From NCBI GenBank assembly GCA_964655005.1, contig CAZZKE010000014.1, positions 1 to 55,318 of the forward strand: 55,318 nucleotides of DNA. Reading direction: 5' to 3'. A program made the position numbers and the translations under genes. Below the pieces are notes generated by a model. It was not told where the DNA came from, searched no databases, and was given only the letters and a program-made list of their open reading frames with translations. Of this stretch, positions 16,399-24,715 are shown in pieces. Position 1 is the first letter of the stretch; each line of letters starts with the position of its first letter. This DNA comes from CAZZKE01 sp964655005. GTDB taxonomy: Bacteria > Pseudomonadota > Alphaproteobacteria > Rhodospirillales > JABHCV01.

Positions 16399-16761
16399 TC
16401 AGGATTTGGCGAGAGCCGCCTCGGCCTCTTCAACCAGGACCTTGAAGGCCTCGGGCTCGCTGATCGCCAGTTCGGACAAGACCTTGCGGTCCAGTTCGAT
16501 CTCGGCCCTGGCGAGCCCGTTCATAAAGCGGGAATAGGTCAGGCCATACTGCCGGGCGCCGGCATTGATCCGCTGAATCCACAGCCGACGGAATTGCCGT
16601 TTCCTGGTGCGACGGTCGCGGTAGGCGTATTGCAGGCCTTTCTCGACCCGTTCGATGGCGATGCGGAAGCTGGACTTGCTGCGGTCGCGATAGCCGCTGG
16701 CCATGCCCAGGATTTTTTTGTGACGGGCGTGCGCGGCGGGGCCGCCTTTGACTCGTGCCAT
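16399..16761 (-). CDS. rplT: Large ribosomal subunit protein bL20
   Basis: 120 residues, very basic, with the family hallmarks ARVKGGPAAHARHKKIL and YRDRRTRKRQFRRLWIQRIN. An early 23S rRNA-binding assembly protein, needed to start 50S assembly. It follows rpmI by 19 bases and precedes pheS, an arrangement of ribosomal and tRNA synthetase genes typical of bacteria. In several phyla L20 represses its own operon by binding its mRNA leader. Confidence 0.98.
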   Translation of the reverse strand: MARVKGGPAAHARHKKILGMASGYRDRSKSSFRIAIERVEKGLQYAYRDRRTRKRQFRRLWIQRINAGARQYGLTYSRFMNGLARAEIELDRKVLSELAISEPEAFKVLVEEAEAALAKS

Positions 16762-16780
16762 GGTTCCGGTTCCTTAAATC

Positions 16781-16978
16781 TTAAGCGTTGGGCAGATAGG
16801 ATTTGACAATGCGGGCGTCGGCGGCACACAGGATCATGGTGCCGCGGGCTTTCCGCTTCATCTTCTGGGGACGCTTGCTCATGCCGTGCTGTTTTAGCGC
16901 GACATTGGCGCGAACCTTGCCCGAACCGGTAAGGCGAAAGCGCTTCTTGGCGCTGGACTTGGTCTTCAACTTGGGCAT
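16781..16978 (-). CDS. rpmI: Large ribosomal subunit protein bL35
   Basis: 65 residues, very basic: MPKLKTKSSAKKRFRLTGSG is the conserved start. I take the ATG at 16978, which gives the family length; the frame extends 12 codons further but lacks similarity. First gene of rpmI-rplT-pheS-pheT. infC, which often comes before rpmI, is absent here: the strand switches to the DUF2125 gene. Confidence 0.97.
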   Translation of the reverse strand: MPKLKTKSSAKKRFRLTGSGKVRANVALKQHGMSKRPQKMKRKARGTMILCAADARIVKSYLPNA

Positions 16979-17016
16979 TTCACATTTCCTTAGGTCTGTC
17001 GAACTGTGTTTCAAAG

Positions 17017-17036
17017 CGGCTGGGCATGCCCTGCCG
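17017..17036 (-). promoter_or_regulatory. Hairpin in the rpmI 5' leader
   Basis: CGGCAGGGCATGCCCAGCCG on the transcript is nearly self-complementary (4-bp outer and 4-bp inner stems with single A mismatches). It lies in the roughly 70-base leader between the -10 box at 17056 and the rpmI start. It could take part in autoregulation by L20 or simply stabilise the RNA; unproven. Confidence 0.35.
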
Positions 17037-17055
17037 GACCGCTCGCGAAGCGCGG

Positions 17056-17084
17056 TTTATATCCCTCCGGCCATTCAATTGCAA
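17056..17084 (-). promoter_or_regulatory. Promoter of rpmI-rplT-pheST
   Basis: Minus strand -35 TTGCAA (17084-17079), 17-base spacer, -10 TATAAA (17061-17056). Both boxes are close to the housekeeping consensus and the spacing is ideal. About 75 bases upstream of the rpmI start. Confidence 0.7.
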
Positions 17085-17207
17085 GCGTTTCCGGGCGGCG
17101 GCATGGCAAGTGTCTCCGGTAGCCGGGCGGGGCCGGGCGCTGCCGGTCGAAAGGGATGTTGCGCCCCGGCAAGCGGGCCGCTACTTTCGCCGCAGGTCCA
17201 CTGGAAA

Positions 17208-18290
17208 ATGCAGAAGATATTCAATTTTATCACCGGATTAAGAATCCGTAACTGGGTGGTCCCGGCCGTGGCCATATTGCTGCTGGCGCTGCTTTATACC
17301 GGGGGCTGGGTCTACGGGGCGACGCAAACGGTCAGGGCGGTCGAACAATGGATCGGCGAGCGCCGGGCGGAAGGTTACCGCATTCGCTATCGGGACCTGC
17401 GCGCCACCGGCTATCCGCTGTGGATCAGGATCGACCTGGCCGATCCGGGAATTGCGGCGCCGAAAGCCGAAACTCCATGGGCCTGGCAGGCCGGTAATCT
17501 GCTCATAACCGCCCGCCCGTGGGCGCCGGGGCGGGTGCGGCTGGCGACCGGCGGCGAGCAAATGATATCCTATCAGGATGGCGCCCGACGCCTGACCTAC
17601 GCCGGAACGCTGACCGCCGCCGCCATCGTGTTGACCTTCGCTAAAGGCGTTCCGCAATCGATCGGGGTCAATGTGTCCGGCCTGGATCTGGCGGCGCAAC
17701 GGGGGGCGGTCGGAAAAATCGCCATAGCCGCCGCCGATCTGACGCTGCGGCGGCTGGAATTTATTCCGGGTTCGCCGCCGGACGCGGCCAGTATGGCGCT
17801 GGATATAAAGGCTTCGGGGATCGAGCTGCCGGCGCTGATTGGCGCGCCGCTGGGTGGCCGTATGGCAAGTTTGCGGGTGGCCGCCCGGCTGCTCGGCCAG
17901 TTTCCTCGCGGGGCCGGGGCGCCGCCGGTCGAGGCGCTGGAAATCTGGCGGGATGGCGGCGGCACGGTCGAAGTAGACCGGCTATCCCTGCGCTACGGCC
18001 CGCTTGCCCTGCGCGCCGACGGCACCCTGGCGCTGGATCGCGATTTACAGCCAATCGGCGCCTTTACCGCCAGAATTCAGGGTTTTTTTGAAACCATTGA
18101 CGCCCTGTCGCGGGCCGGAGTGATCGGGGCGGGGCAGGCGGTGAGCGCGAAAATGCTGCTTGGCGTGTTCGCCCATCGACCGCCAAACGGCGCCCGGTCG
18201 ATATTGAATCTGGCGCTGACGGTGCAGCAACGCGAACTTTACGCCGGGCCGGTCAAACTGTTGCGGCTGCCGCTGGTGCGATGGCGTTGA
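17208..18290 (+). CDS. DUF2125 family protein
   Basis: 360 residues. An N-terminal membrane helix (about 12-36, VVPAVAILLLALLYTGGWVYG) is followed by a periplasmic beta-rich region with alphaproteobacterial DUF2125 features such as GYRIRYRDLRATGYPLWIRID and WQAGNLLITARPW. Function unknown; the family is nearly confined to alphaproteobacteria. Start chosen at 17208 so that the signal helix begins the protein; the frame is open further upstream but that part overlaps the rpmI promoter. Its 3' end overlaps the convergent LysR gene by 52 bases. Confidence 0.82.
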   Translation: MQKIFNFITGLRIRNWVVPAVAILLLALLYTGGWVYGATQTVRAVEQWIGERRAEGYRIRYRDLRATGYPLWIRIDLADPGIAAPKAETPWAWQAGNLLITARPWAPGRVRLATGGEQMISYQDGARRLTYAGTLTAAAIVLTFAKGVPQSIGVNVSGLDLAAQRGAVGKIAIAAADLTLRRLEFIPGSPPDAASMALDIKASGIELPALIGAPLGGRMASLRVAARLLGQFPRGAGAPPVEALEIWRDGGGTVEVDRLSLRYGPLALRADGTLALDRDLQPIGAFTARIQGFFETIDALSRAGVIGAGQAVSAKMLLGVFAHRPPNGARSILNLALTVQQRELYAGPVKLLRLPLVRWR

Positions 18291-19204
18291 GGCCGCAATC
18301 GATCCGGGCGCGGCGGCAGCCGCGACCTCAGGAAATCCACGGCTACCCGGACCTTGTCGGGCAGGAAACGGCGGCTGGGATAGATCAGCCAGGCGGCGGT
18401 CGCAAACGACGTGGCGGTTACCTCATGGCCCGGATAGACATCCACACACCGCCCGGCGGCGATGGCCTCGCAGATCAGCCAGTCGGGTAACAGCGCCGGC
18501 CCCAGCCCGGCCAGCATGCAGGTGCGGATGGCCAGCGCGTTCGACATCATTATGCCGCCGCTTACGGGGGCCTGGATGGTGTCGCCGTCCGGGCCGCGAA
18601 ACAGCCAGCGGCTGCGAAACCCCGGCAGGGAAAACAGCAGGGTGTCATGATGGCTGATGTCGCCGGGCGTGCGGAACGGCGCGGCCCGCGAAATATAGTC
18701 CGGGCTGGCGCAAACCCGGTAGCGGGTATCGAACAGTTTGGCGCAAATGACATCGGATTCGATGCTCGGCGCTAGGCGGATGGCCAGATCGATGCCCTCG
18801 GCGACTAGATCCAGGTTCTCGTCGCTTAACGCCAGATCCAGCCGCACTTCCGGAAAGGCGGCCCGAAAATCACCGATCAGCGGCGTCAGACAGGTCATGC
18901 CGAAGGCCACCGAAGCGGTGATGCGGAGCGTTCCCCGTGGCCCGGAACTGACCGCCAGCGCCTCGTCGCGGGCGTGGTCCAGTTCGTCAAGCACCGCTTC
19001 GATTCGTCTCATATACAGCGCGCCGGCTTCGGTCAGCGTCATTTGCCGGGTGGTGCGCTGGAAAAGACGCAGGCCGAGTTCGCCTTCCAGCCCGGCGATC
19101 GCGCGCGACACCAGCGACGGATCCATATCGATCGATCTGGCGGCGGCGGCAAAGCTGCCGTGGTGGGCGACTTCGATAAATGTCCTGAGAACACGACTAT
19201 CCAT
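18239..19204 (-). CDS. LysR-family transcriptional regulator
   Basis: 321 residues: winged-helix DNA-binding domain (1-60, RTFIEVAHHGSFAAAARSIDMDPS) and periplasmic-binding-like effector domain (about 90-295). Its last 25 or so residues are Arg/Pro-rich and overlap the DUF2125 gene, longer than the usual LysR end. Divergent from the short-chain dehydrogenase at 19299, with a palindromic T-N11-A site at 19213-19227 between them, so it probably controls that gene and itself. Confidence 0.93.
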   Translation of the reverse strand: MDSRVLRTFIEVAHHGSFAAAARSIDMDPSLVSRAIAGLEGELGLRLFQRTTRQMTLTEAGALYMRRIEAVLDELDHARDEALAVSSGPRGTLRITASVAFGMTCLTPLIGDFRAAFPEVRLDLALSDENLDLVAEGIDLAIRLAPSIESDVICAKLFDTRYRVCASPDYISRAAPFRTPGDISHHDTLLFSLPGFRSRWLFRGPDGDTIQAPVSGGIMMSNALAIRTCMLAGLGPALLPDWLICEAIAAGRCVDVYPGHEVTATSFATAAWLIYPSRRFLPDKVRVAVDFLRSRLPPRPDRLRPQRHRTSGSRNSLTGPA

Positions 19205-19212
19205 TCGTGCAT

Positions 19213-19227
19213 ATTATGCATGATAAT
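19213..19227. promoter_or_regulatory. LysR-type operator candidate
   Basis: ATTAT-GCATG-ATAAT is a perfect 5-bp inverted repeat containing a T-N11-A core, the LysR-type half-site pattern. It lies 8 bases before the LysR start codon and about 70 before the dehydrogenase. The overlapping TGATAATCATTACAA also resembles a 7-1-7 Fur box (12 of 14 positions), a less likely reading. Confidence 0.5.
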
Positions 19228-19298
19228 CATTACAACAAAGCTATTTAATGAATTTTTTACCGCATCCATACTCCGCCTTTCACAACAGGAGACAAGCC

Positions 19299-20018
19299 AT
19301 GATCGATCAAAATACCGTCGCATTCGTAACCGGCACCAATCGCGGAATCGGGCGCGCCATCGTATCGGAACTGCTGGATGCCGGGGTTGCCAAGGTGTAC
19401 GCCGCCACGCGGCAGCCTTCCGCAAGCGGCGCACAATATACCGACCAGCGGGTCGTTGCGGTCCAGCTCGACGTTACCAACGCCGGCCAGGTGACGGCGG
19501 CGGCGGCGCGGGGTTCGGATGTCAATTTGCTGATTAATAATGCCGGGGTCCTTGATTTCGGCGATATTATTACCGCGCCGATAGCCGATATCGAGCGAAA
19601 TATGGCCACCAATTTTTATGGAAAACTGGCCATGGCGCGGGCTTTCGTGCCGGTAATTTCCGATAACGGCGGCGGCGCAATCGTCAATATGCTGACGCTG
19701 GTTTCGCTGGTCAGCATGCCGGGCCTGGCCGTCTACAGCGCCTCGAAGGCCGCCGCCTGGTCGATGGCCCTGTCGTTGCGGGCCAGTTTGGCGGGGCAAA
19801 ACATCGCCGTGCACAATGTGTTTCCGGGCGCCGTTGACACCGACATGCTGGCCGGCGTTGAAATGGATAAAACAAATCCACGGGATGTTGCCGCGGCGAT
19901 CATCAAAGGCGTCGGGGCCGGCGATGAAGATATCTTCCCGGACCCGATGTCGGCATCCGTATACGAATCCTGGTGTTCCGATCACAAGGCGGTCGAGAAG
20001 CAATTCGCCGAGATGTGA
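19299..20018 (+). CDS. Short-chain dehydrogenase/reductase
   Basis: 239 residues, classical SDR fold: cofactor site TGTNRGIG (about 12-19), NNAG, and the active-site YSASKAAA with Tyr and Lys in place. NAD(P)-dependent oxidation or reduction of an alcohol or ketone; substrate unknown. AGGAGA precedes the ATG at 19299. Divergent from the LysR gene, the usual layout for a regulator and its target. A GC-rich hairpin follows at 20051-20082. Confidence 0.92.
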   Translation: MIDQNTVAFVTGTNRGIGRAIVSELLDAGVAKVYAATRQPSASGAQYTDQRVVAVQLDVTNAGQVTAAAARGSDVNLLINNAGVLDFGDIITAPIADIERNMATNFYGKLAMARAFVPVISDNGGGAIVNMLTLVSLVSMPGLAVYSASKAAAWSMALSLRASLAGQNIAVHNVFPGAVDTDMLAGVEMDKTNPRDVAAAIIKGVGAGDEDIFPDPMSASVYESWCSDHKAVEKQFAEM

Positions 20019-20050
20019 CGGCCGGGAGCGTCAATTAAATACACGATCCG

Positions 20051-20082
20051 CCCGCCCTCGAATATCCCTGTTCGAGGGCGGG
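20051..20082 (+). terminator. Hairpin after the SDR gene
   Basis: A perfect 12-bp stem CCCGCCCTCGAA with its complement, 8-base loop. No U run follows, so it may be a weak terminator or an RNA-stabilising hairpin. Confidence 0.55.
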
Positions 20083-20287
20083 CTGCGGTATGGGATTGCA
20101 GATGGACGCCCCGAGCTACAGCTATGATTATCCACCATGTGGCTTTTGACAGGGCATGGCGATAAATGTCACTGTGCGCCTTGCGCCCTGCGCAATCCCC
20201 GGCCAGAAATCGTCGATTTCAAAAATACCCGTCCGTTCGTAAAAAGGGCCGGGATTATCGAATAAAAAAGAAGGGAAATATCCGCCG

Positions 20288-22342
20288 ATGAAATCGCTGT
20301 GGCTGGATTCCGAAGCCGCCGAATGCCGCCAACATTACGCGGCGTTGGGCGTAAATGAAGATGTCGCGTTGCGGGTTTACACTACCCGTCTGCTCGGCGG
20401 CGACCGCCGCCTGGTCCTCCATGGCGGCGGCAATACCTCGGTCAAGACGGTGATGCGGGACTTTCTGGGCGACGAGCACCAGGTGCTGTGCGTCAAGGGT
20501 AGCGGCTGGGACATGGCCACGATCGAACCCGCCGGGCTGCCCGCCGTGCGCCTGGAGCCGCTGCGCCGGTTACGGGCCCTGGACCGCCTGAGCGACCAGG
20601 ACATGGTCGGCTTCCAACGCGCCAATTTGCTCGATGCGGCCTCGCCCAACCCGTCGGTGGAAACCTTGCTGCACGCCTTCCTGCCCCACAAGTTTATCGA
20701 CCATACCCATTCATCGGCGGTGCTGGCGGTTTCGGATCAAGCCGACGGGGAAGCCATTTGCGGCGAAATTTTCGGTCCTGAAATGGCGGTCGTGCCGTTC
20801 ATCATGCCGGGCTTTTCGCTGGCCCGAAAGGCGGCGGAAATTTACGCCGAAAACCCGGATATCGAAGGCATGATCCTGCATAAGCATGGTATTTTTACCT
20901 TCGCCGATACGGCGCGGCAGGCCTACGAGCGGATGATCGCCAAAGTCAGCCTGGCGGAAGACCGGATTGCCCGGGCCGGGCCGAAAATTTTCACTGCCCG
21001 GGCCTTGCCCGGAACAGTGGCCCGGCTTGCCGATGTGGCGCCGATCATTCGCGGGGCCTGCGCGCAGGGCCTGGGTAATGGCCGTTACGGCCGCCTGATT
21101 TGCCAGTTCCGCACCGGCAAGGCGATCCTGAACTTCGTCAACGGTGCGGAAGTATCGGACTATGGGCGGCGCGGCGTGATTACCCCGGACCACACCATTC
21201 GCACCAAAAACATGCCGCTGGTGACGGCGGCGGCGGATGCCGGCGATCTGCGGGGTTTTGCCGAAAGCGTCGGGGCCGCCGCCGCCGCCTTCGTCGCCGA
21301 CTATCATGCCTATTTCAACGAAAACAACGCCCGCCTGGATAATTCCAGGACCGAACTGGATCCCATGCCGCGCCTGGTCATGGTCCCCGGTCTGGGCCTG
21401 TTCGGGCTGGGTAAATCAAAAAAGGAAGCGGCCATCGCCGCCGATCTGGCCGAAGCCGGGGTCGAATGCATTACCGATGCCGAAGCCGTGGGTTCGTTTC
21501 AGGCGCTGCCGCCCGGCGATCTGTTCGATATGGAATACTGGTCGCTGGAACAGGCCAAGCTGGGCCGGGCGGCAGAGAAACCACTGGCCCGGCAGGTCGC
21601 GGTGATCACCGGCGGGGCCGGCGCCATTGGCCTGGCGACGGCCAGGATGTTTATGGAAAACGGGGCCGAAGTCGCGCTGCTGGACCGCGACGGCGAAGCG
21701 GTCCGGAAGGCCGCCGCCGGGCTTGGCGGGCGGGCCATCGGGTTGCCCTGCGACGTTACCGACGCGGCTGCGGTCCGGGCGTCGTTCGATACCGTCTGCG
21801 AAACCTTTGGCGGCGTCGATATCGTCGTCTCCAACGCCGGCGCGGCGTGGCAGGGGAAAATTGGCGAGCTCGATGACGATACCTTGCGCGGCAGTTTCGA
21901 TTTGAACTTCTTCGCCCATCAGACAATAGCGCAAAACGCCGTGCGCATCATGGCCGCCCAGGGGACCGGCGGCGCGTTGCTGTTCAATACCTCGAAGCAG
22001 GCGATCAATCCCGGCCCCGATTTCGGCGCCTACGGCCTGCCCAAGGCGGCGACCCTGTTTCTGACCCGCCAGTATGCCCTGGAATACGGGGCCCTGGGGA
22101 TTCGCGCCAATGCCGTCAACGCGGACCGCATTCGCAGCGGAATACTGTCCGATCAGATGATCGCATCGCGGTCCAGGGCGCGCGGTCTTAGCGAAAAGGA
22201 ATATATGTCGGGCAACCTGCTGGGCCTGGAAGTGACCGCCGAAGATGTCGCCCAGGCCTTCCTGCACCACGCCCTGTCGCTCAAGACAACCGCCGACGTG
22301 ACAACCGTCGATGGCGGTAATATAGCCGCTATCCTGAGATAG
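20288..22342 (+). CDS. Bifunctional aldolase/short-chain dehydrogenase
   Basis: 684 residues joining two enzymes. Residues 1-420 are a class II (RhaD/AraD-like) aldolase with metal-ligand histidines in DHTHSSAVLA and LHKHGIF. Residues about 430-684 are an SDR with TGGAGAIGLATA, NAGAAW and active-site YGLPKAA. Such fusions are known in sugar catabolism, for example rhamnose or related deoxy sugars, where the aldolase splits a sugar phosphate and the dehydrogenase handles an aldehyde or alcohol. The sugar is not evident. A purine-rich AAGAAGGGAAA lies before the start. Monocistronic as far as seen. Confidence 0.9.
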   Translation: MKSLWLDSEAAECRQHYAALGVNEDVALRVYTTRLLGGDRRLVLHGGGNTSVKTVMRDFLGDEHQVLCVKGSGWDMATIEPAGLPAVRLEPLRRLRALDRLSDQDMVGFQRANLLDAASPNPSVETLLHAFLPHKFIDHTHSSAVLAVSDQADGEAICGEIFGPEMAVVPFIMPGFSLARKAAEIYAENPDIEGMILHKHGIFTFADTARQAYERMIAKVSLAEDRIARAGPKIFTARALPGTVARLADVAPIIRGACAQGLGNGRYGRLICQFRTGKAILNFVNGAEVSDYGRRGVITPDHTIRTKNMPLVTAAADAGDLRGFAESVGAAAAAFVADYHAYFNENNARLDNSRTELDPMPRLVMVPGLGLFGLGKSKKEAAIAADLAEAGVECITDAEAVGSFQALPPGDLFDMEYWSLEQAKLGRAAEKPLARQVAVITGGAGAIGLATARMFMENGAEVALLDRDGEAVRKAAAGLGGRAIGLPCDVTDAAAVRASFDTVCETFGGVDIVVSNAGAAWQGKIGELDDDTLRGSFDLNFFAHQTIAQNAVRIMAAQGTGGALLFNTSKQAINPGPDFGAYGLPKAATLFLTRQYALEYGALGIRANAVNADRIRSGILSDQMIASRSRARGLSEKEYMSGNLLGLEVTAEDVAQAFLHHALSLKTTADVTTVDGGNIAAILR

Positions 22343-22370
22343 GACCATATCGGCCCGGCGGGACCTGCGC

Positions 22371-22862
22371 TCACTCCCGGTCGCCGGAAGGCGGTGGTTT
22401 TCCCTGGGCGATTTCGCGTTTTTCCAGGTATTGCTGGTGTTCGTCCTCGGCTATAAAAAAAATTGTCGCCGGCCTGATCTCGGTAACGATCGGGTCCGGA
22501 AACCGGCCGGCCTGTTTCTGCCGTTCCTTCGATTCCTCGGCCTGAAGGCGCTGTTCCTCGGTATGGAAAAAAATTGCCGAACGATACTGGCTGCCGATAT
22601 CCGGGCCTTGCCGGTCCGGCGTCGTCGGGTCATGGCATTGCCAGAATATTTCCAGCAGGGCGCCGTAGTCGGTCAGGGCGGGGTCGAATGTCACCTCGAC
22701 CACCTCCGCGTGACCGGAGCGCCCGGTGCAGACGTCTTCGTAGCTGGGACTTTCGAGGATGCCGCCGATATAGCCGACAGCGGTGTCGGTCACGCCTTTG
22801 GTATTGCGAAAAGCCGCCTCGACGCCCCAGAAACAGCCGGCGCCAAATGTTGCCTTGCCCAT
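22371..22862 (-). CDS. msrA: Peptide methionine (S)-S-oxide reductase
   Basis: 163 residues. The catalytic Cys10 is in the family motif GAGCFWGVE, with YIGG, HAEVVEVTFDP and YRSAIFFHTEEQ all conserved. Repairs oxidised methionine in proteins. Convergent with the aldolase/dehydrogenase gene, separated by 28 bases. Upstream lies a gene-poor region of more than 1 kb. Confidence 0.97.
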   Translation of the reverse strand: MGKATFGAGCFWGVEAAFRNTKGVTDTAVGYIGGILESPSYEDVCTGRSGHAEVVEVTFDPALTDYGALLEIFWQCHDPTTPDRQGPDIGSQYRSAIFFHTEEQRLQAEESKERQKQAGRFPDPIVTEIRPATIFFIAEDEHQQYLEKREIAQGKPPPSGDRE

Positions 22863-23212
22863 GGGTTGTTCCAGAATATTTTTTATTGTGCTAATTATAA
22901 GGTGGTGCGGTCGGGCGGGCTTGACAAGTTAAATATCGCCCCGTCCCCGTCGCCCCGGTTTCATTATATTAGCGAGTCGTAATTTCGGGCCCGCCATTCC
23001 CGGCGATGTCTTTGCCGGTCGGCCAAATGCCGCGTGGCGTCGCCGGGGGCGATTCGCGGGGCTTCCCGTTATCGCTTCGAAACGGCGCCGGGCGGCGGAC
23101 CCGATGCGGACCGGACAGGAAACCGCAATCCGGCCCCGACGGCAAGCGCAAGGTTATGATGGAAACAATCGTTACGATAGCGGACAGCATTGAAAATAAA
23201 CAGAAAAAATCA

Positions 23213-23232
23213 GTTATAATAAATATTATAAC
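23213..23232. repeat. AT-rich palindrome
   Basis: GTTATAAT-AAAT-ATTATAAC: perfect 8-base arms around 4 bases. May be a protein-binding site or promoter-like element within the gene-poor region. Confidence 0.5.
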
Positions 23233-23733
23233 ACGCTGATCCAGCCATTGAATTATCTGTGCCGGGCCCGATACGGGGGCTGTGGAATAGTCCCAAAACG
23301 GCGCACGGCGGCGACTGTCGGCAGCCCGCCAGAGGCCGACGTCCACCGTCCGGCGATGGATCGGTCCGATTGGGGAACAAATATTTCCGGGGCCGCCGGG
23401 CGGTCGTGGGTGGCGGCGAAGCACCCCGGCAGAATCATATCAATCGGACAATAAAATGGTCCACCCGGGGTCGCCTCCGGCATCCGAAAATATTATACCG
23501 GGCCGGATCGTATCATATTTTCAACAATTCCGTACGGGCCGCCATCCGTCGCATCATGGGCCGGCGACCGCCACCCTAAATTGGCCGGTTATCGGGTAGA
23601 AAGCCCGTTCTGGTGCCGCCGCAAGCGATGTCATTTTGTTCCCGTAGCCTCTGGGCGGCCATGTATGATGCCGCCAGACTATTAGAAAATTCAATGATAA
23701 CAATAGGATAGAGCAACTTGTCAAGGTAACGTC

Positions 23734-23856
23734 ATGGAAAATAAACGAAAGATTAAGAAATTTTACGATATTTTCGAAAAAAACAACGTATGCAGTTATA
23801 TTATTTCGCCGGGCGTCGGCGACGGTTTCGGAGCCGCTTTCCGACGGTCGGTTTGA
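23734..23856 (+). CDS. Possible 40-residue protein
   Basis: MENKRKIKKFYDIFEKNN begins a basic N-terminal half; the second half is Gly/Phe-rich and ends with a TGA. AAGG lies 7 bases before the ATG. The codons in the first half are AT-rich, unlike the neighbours. No family, no membrane segment. Short enough to be chance; the ribosome-binding site is its main support. Confidence 0.3.
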   Translation: MENKRKIKKFYDIFEKNNVCSYIISPGVGDGFGAAFRRSV

Positions 23857-23969
23857 CGCCCCGGAGCACGGCCCGGCATGGTTAATCGGGCCCGAAACGG
23901 GGCGTCTTTGGAAGGCCCGGCGAGGAAATAGCCGAAAAAGTGAGGTCAAAAATTATGTTTGGAGGTTTT

Positions 23970-24029
23970 ATGCGGAAAATCAATGTATTATTAACCATAA
24001 TTCACCCTCCACTGCAGGTGGCTACGTGA
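23970..24029 (+). CDS. Possible leader peptide coupled to the J-domain gene
   Basis: A 19-codon frame starting MRKINVLLTIIHPP, with a strong GGAGG four bases before the ATG (an in-frame ATG also lies at 23955). Its TGA overlaps the GTG start of the J-domain gene (GTGA), so ribosomes finishing it could restart there. The downstream gene has only a poor site of its own. Inferred from layout. Confidence 0.4.
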   Translation: MRKINVLLTIIHPPLQVAT

Positions 24030-24715
24030 CCGCCGAAAAGGCAGAGACCGGTCGCAAGCGCTCCTATACCATCCCGTGCGCCAGTTCCTTCCGCGCCGCG
24101 GTTGGCGAACTGGCGGCGCGGCGCGGCGGCAATGTGGCCGATCTGGCCCGTTCCGTGGTGCTGCTGACGCCGCCGGAAATCATCGCCGCCTTCGCCGACC
24201 CGGGCGGCCCCGCCGCCGATGACCGGGAAACGGTGGTCCTGAAAACCGGCAAGGCCAGGGGCCGGTCGCAGCGGCGCAAGCCCCGGCTACAGGTACGGCT
24301 GAGCCCTGGTCACGATATTGTCACCCTGCGCCGCGCCCTGGGGCTGGCCCTGGCCCTGGATACCGGTCGGGTCGGCATGCGGTTTACCGGCGCCGGGCTG
24401 GAACGGACGCAGCCGCCCGACCCGGAAACGGAACGGGCCGAAAAACAGGTGAAATCCGGTCGTGACGAGGTGGAGCGTCTGCGCACCATCGTTTCGGCGC
24501 TGTCGTTCGACCCGTTGAAGGACGGTATCAGGTCGCGCGACGAGGCGCTGCATATCCTTGGTTTCGCGCCGGGCAGTCACCCCGACCGGAAAACCCTGAA
24601 AGCGCGGTTTCGCACGCTGGCGACGATCCATCACCCGGATGGCGAACATGGCAATCATCACCGCATGAGCCAGCTTAACGAGGCTATGGACCATCTGCGC
24701 CGAATCAGCGGCTGA
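24026..24715 (+). CDS. J-domain (DnaJ-like) protein
   Basis: 229 residues starting at GTG. Residues about 1-150 are a basic, Arg-rich region of unknown fold; the C-terminal J domain (about 170-229) has the hallmark His-Pro-Asp (203-205, IHHPDGEHGN) preceded by the basic helix LKARFRTLATIHH. J domains stimulate ATP hydrolysis by Hsp70 proteins such as DnaK. No zinc or G/F region, so it is not DnaJ itself but a specialised partner. Ends overlapping the convergent DMT gene by 11 bases. Confidence 0.8.
   Translation: MTAEKAETGRKRSYTIPCASSFRAAVGELAARRGGNVADLARSVVLLTPPEIIAAFADPGGPAADDRETVVLKTGKARGRSQRRKPRLQVRLSPGHDIVTLRRALGLALALDTGRVGMRFTGAGLERTQPPDPETERAEKQVKSGRDEVERLRTIVSALSFDPLKDGIRSRDEALHILGFAPGSHPDRKTLKARFRTLATIHHPDGEHGNHHRMSQLNEAMDHLRRISG

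Larger units (their letters stand above)
22863..24025. other. 1.16-kb region without a conventional gene
   Basis: No protein family, tRNA or rRNA was recognised on either strand. The base composition alternates between GC-rich blocks and AT-rich islands (23190-23235, 23680-23810, 23945-24000). It holds a 20-base perfect palindrome (23213-23232), a 40-codon ORF with a good ribosome-binding site (23734-23856) and a small ORF overlapping the next gene (23970-24029). It could be a degraded gene, a regulatory RNA region or an old insertion site. Confidence 0.6.

Noticed and set aside
23006..23239. 77-codon frame in the gene-poor region
   Set aside because: Abrupt change from GC-rich to AT-rich codons, no ribosome-binding site at the start and no family.
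22920..23725. CTTGACAAGTT and its complement as transposon ends
   Set aside because: Only 11 bases, nearly self-complementary, with no transposase or further terminal similarity between them.
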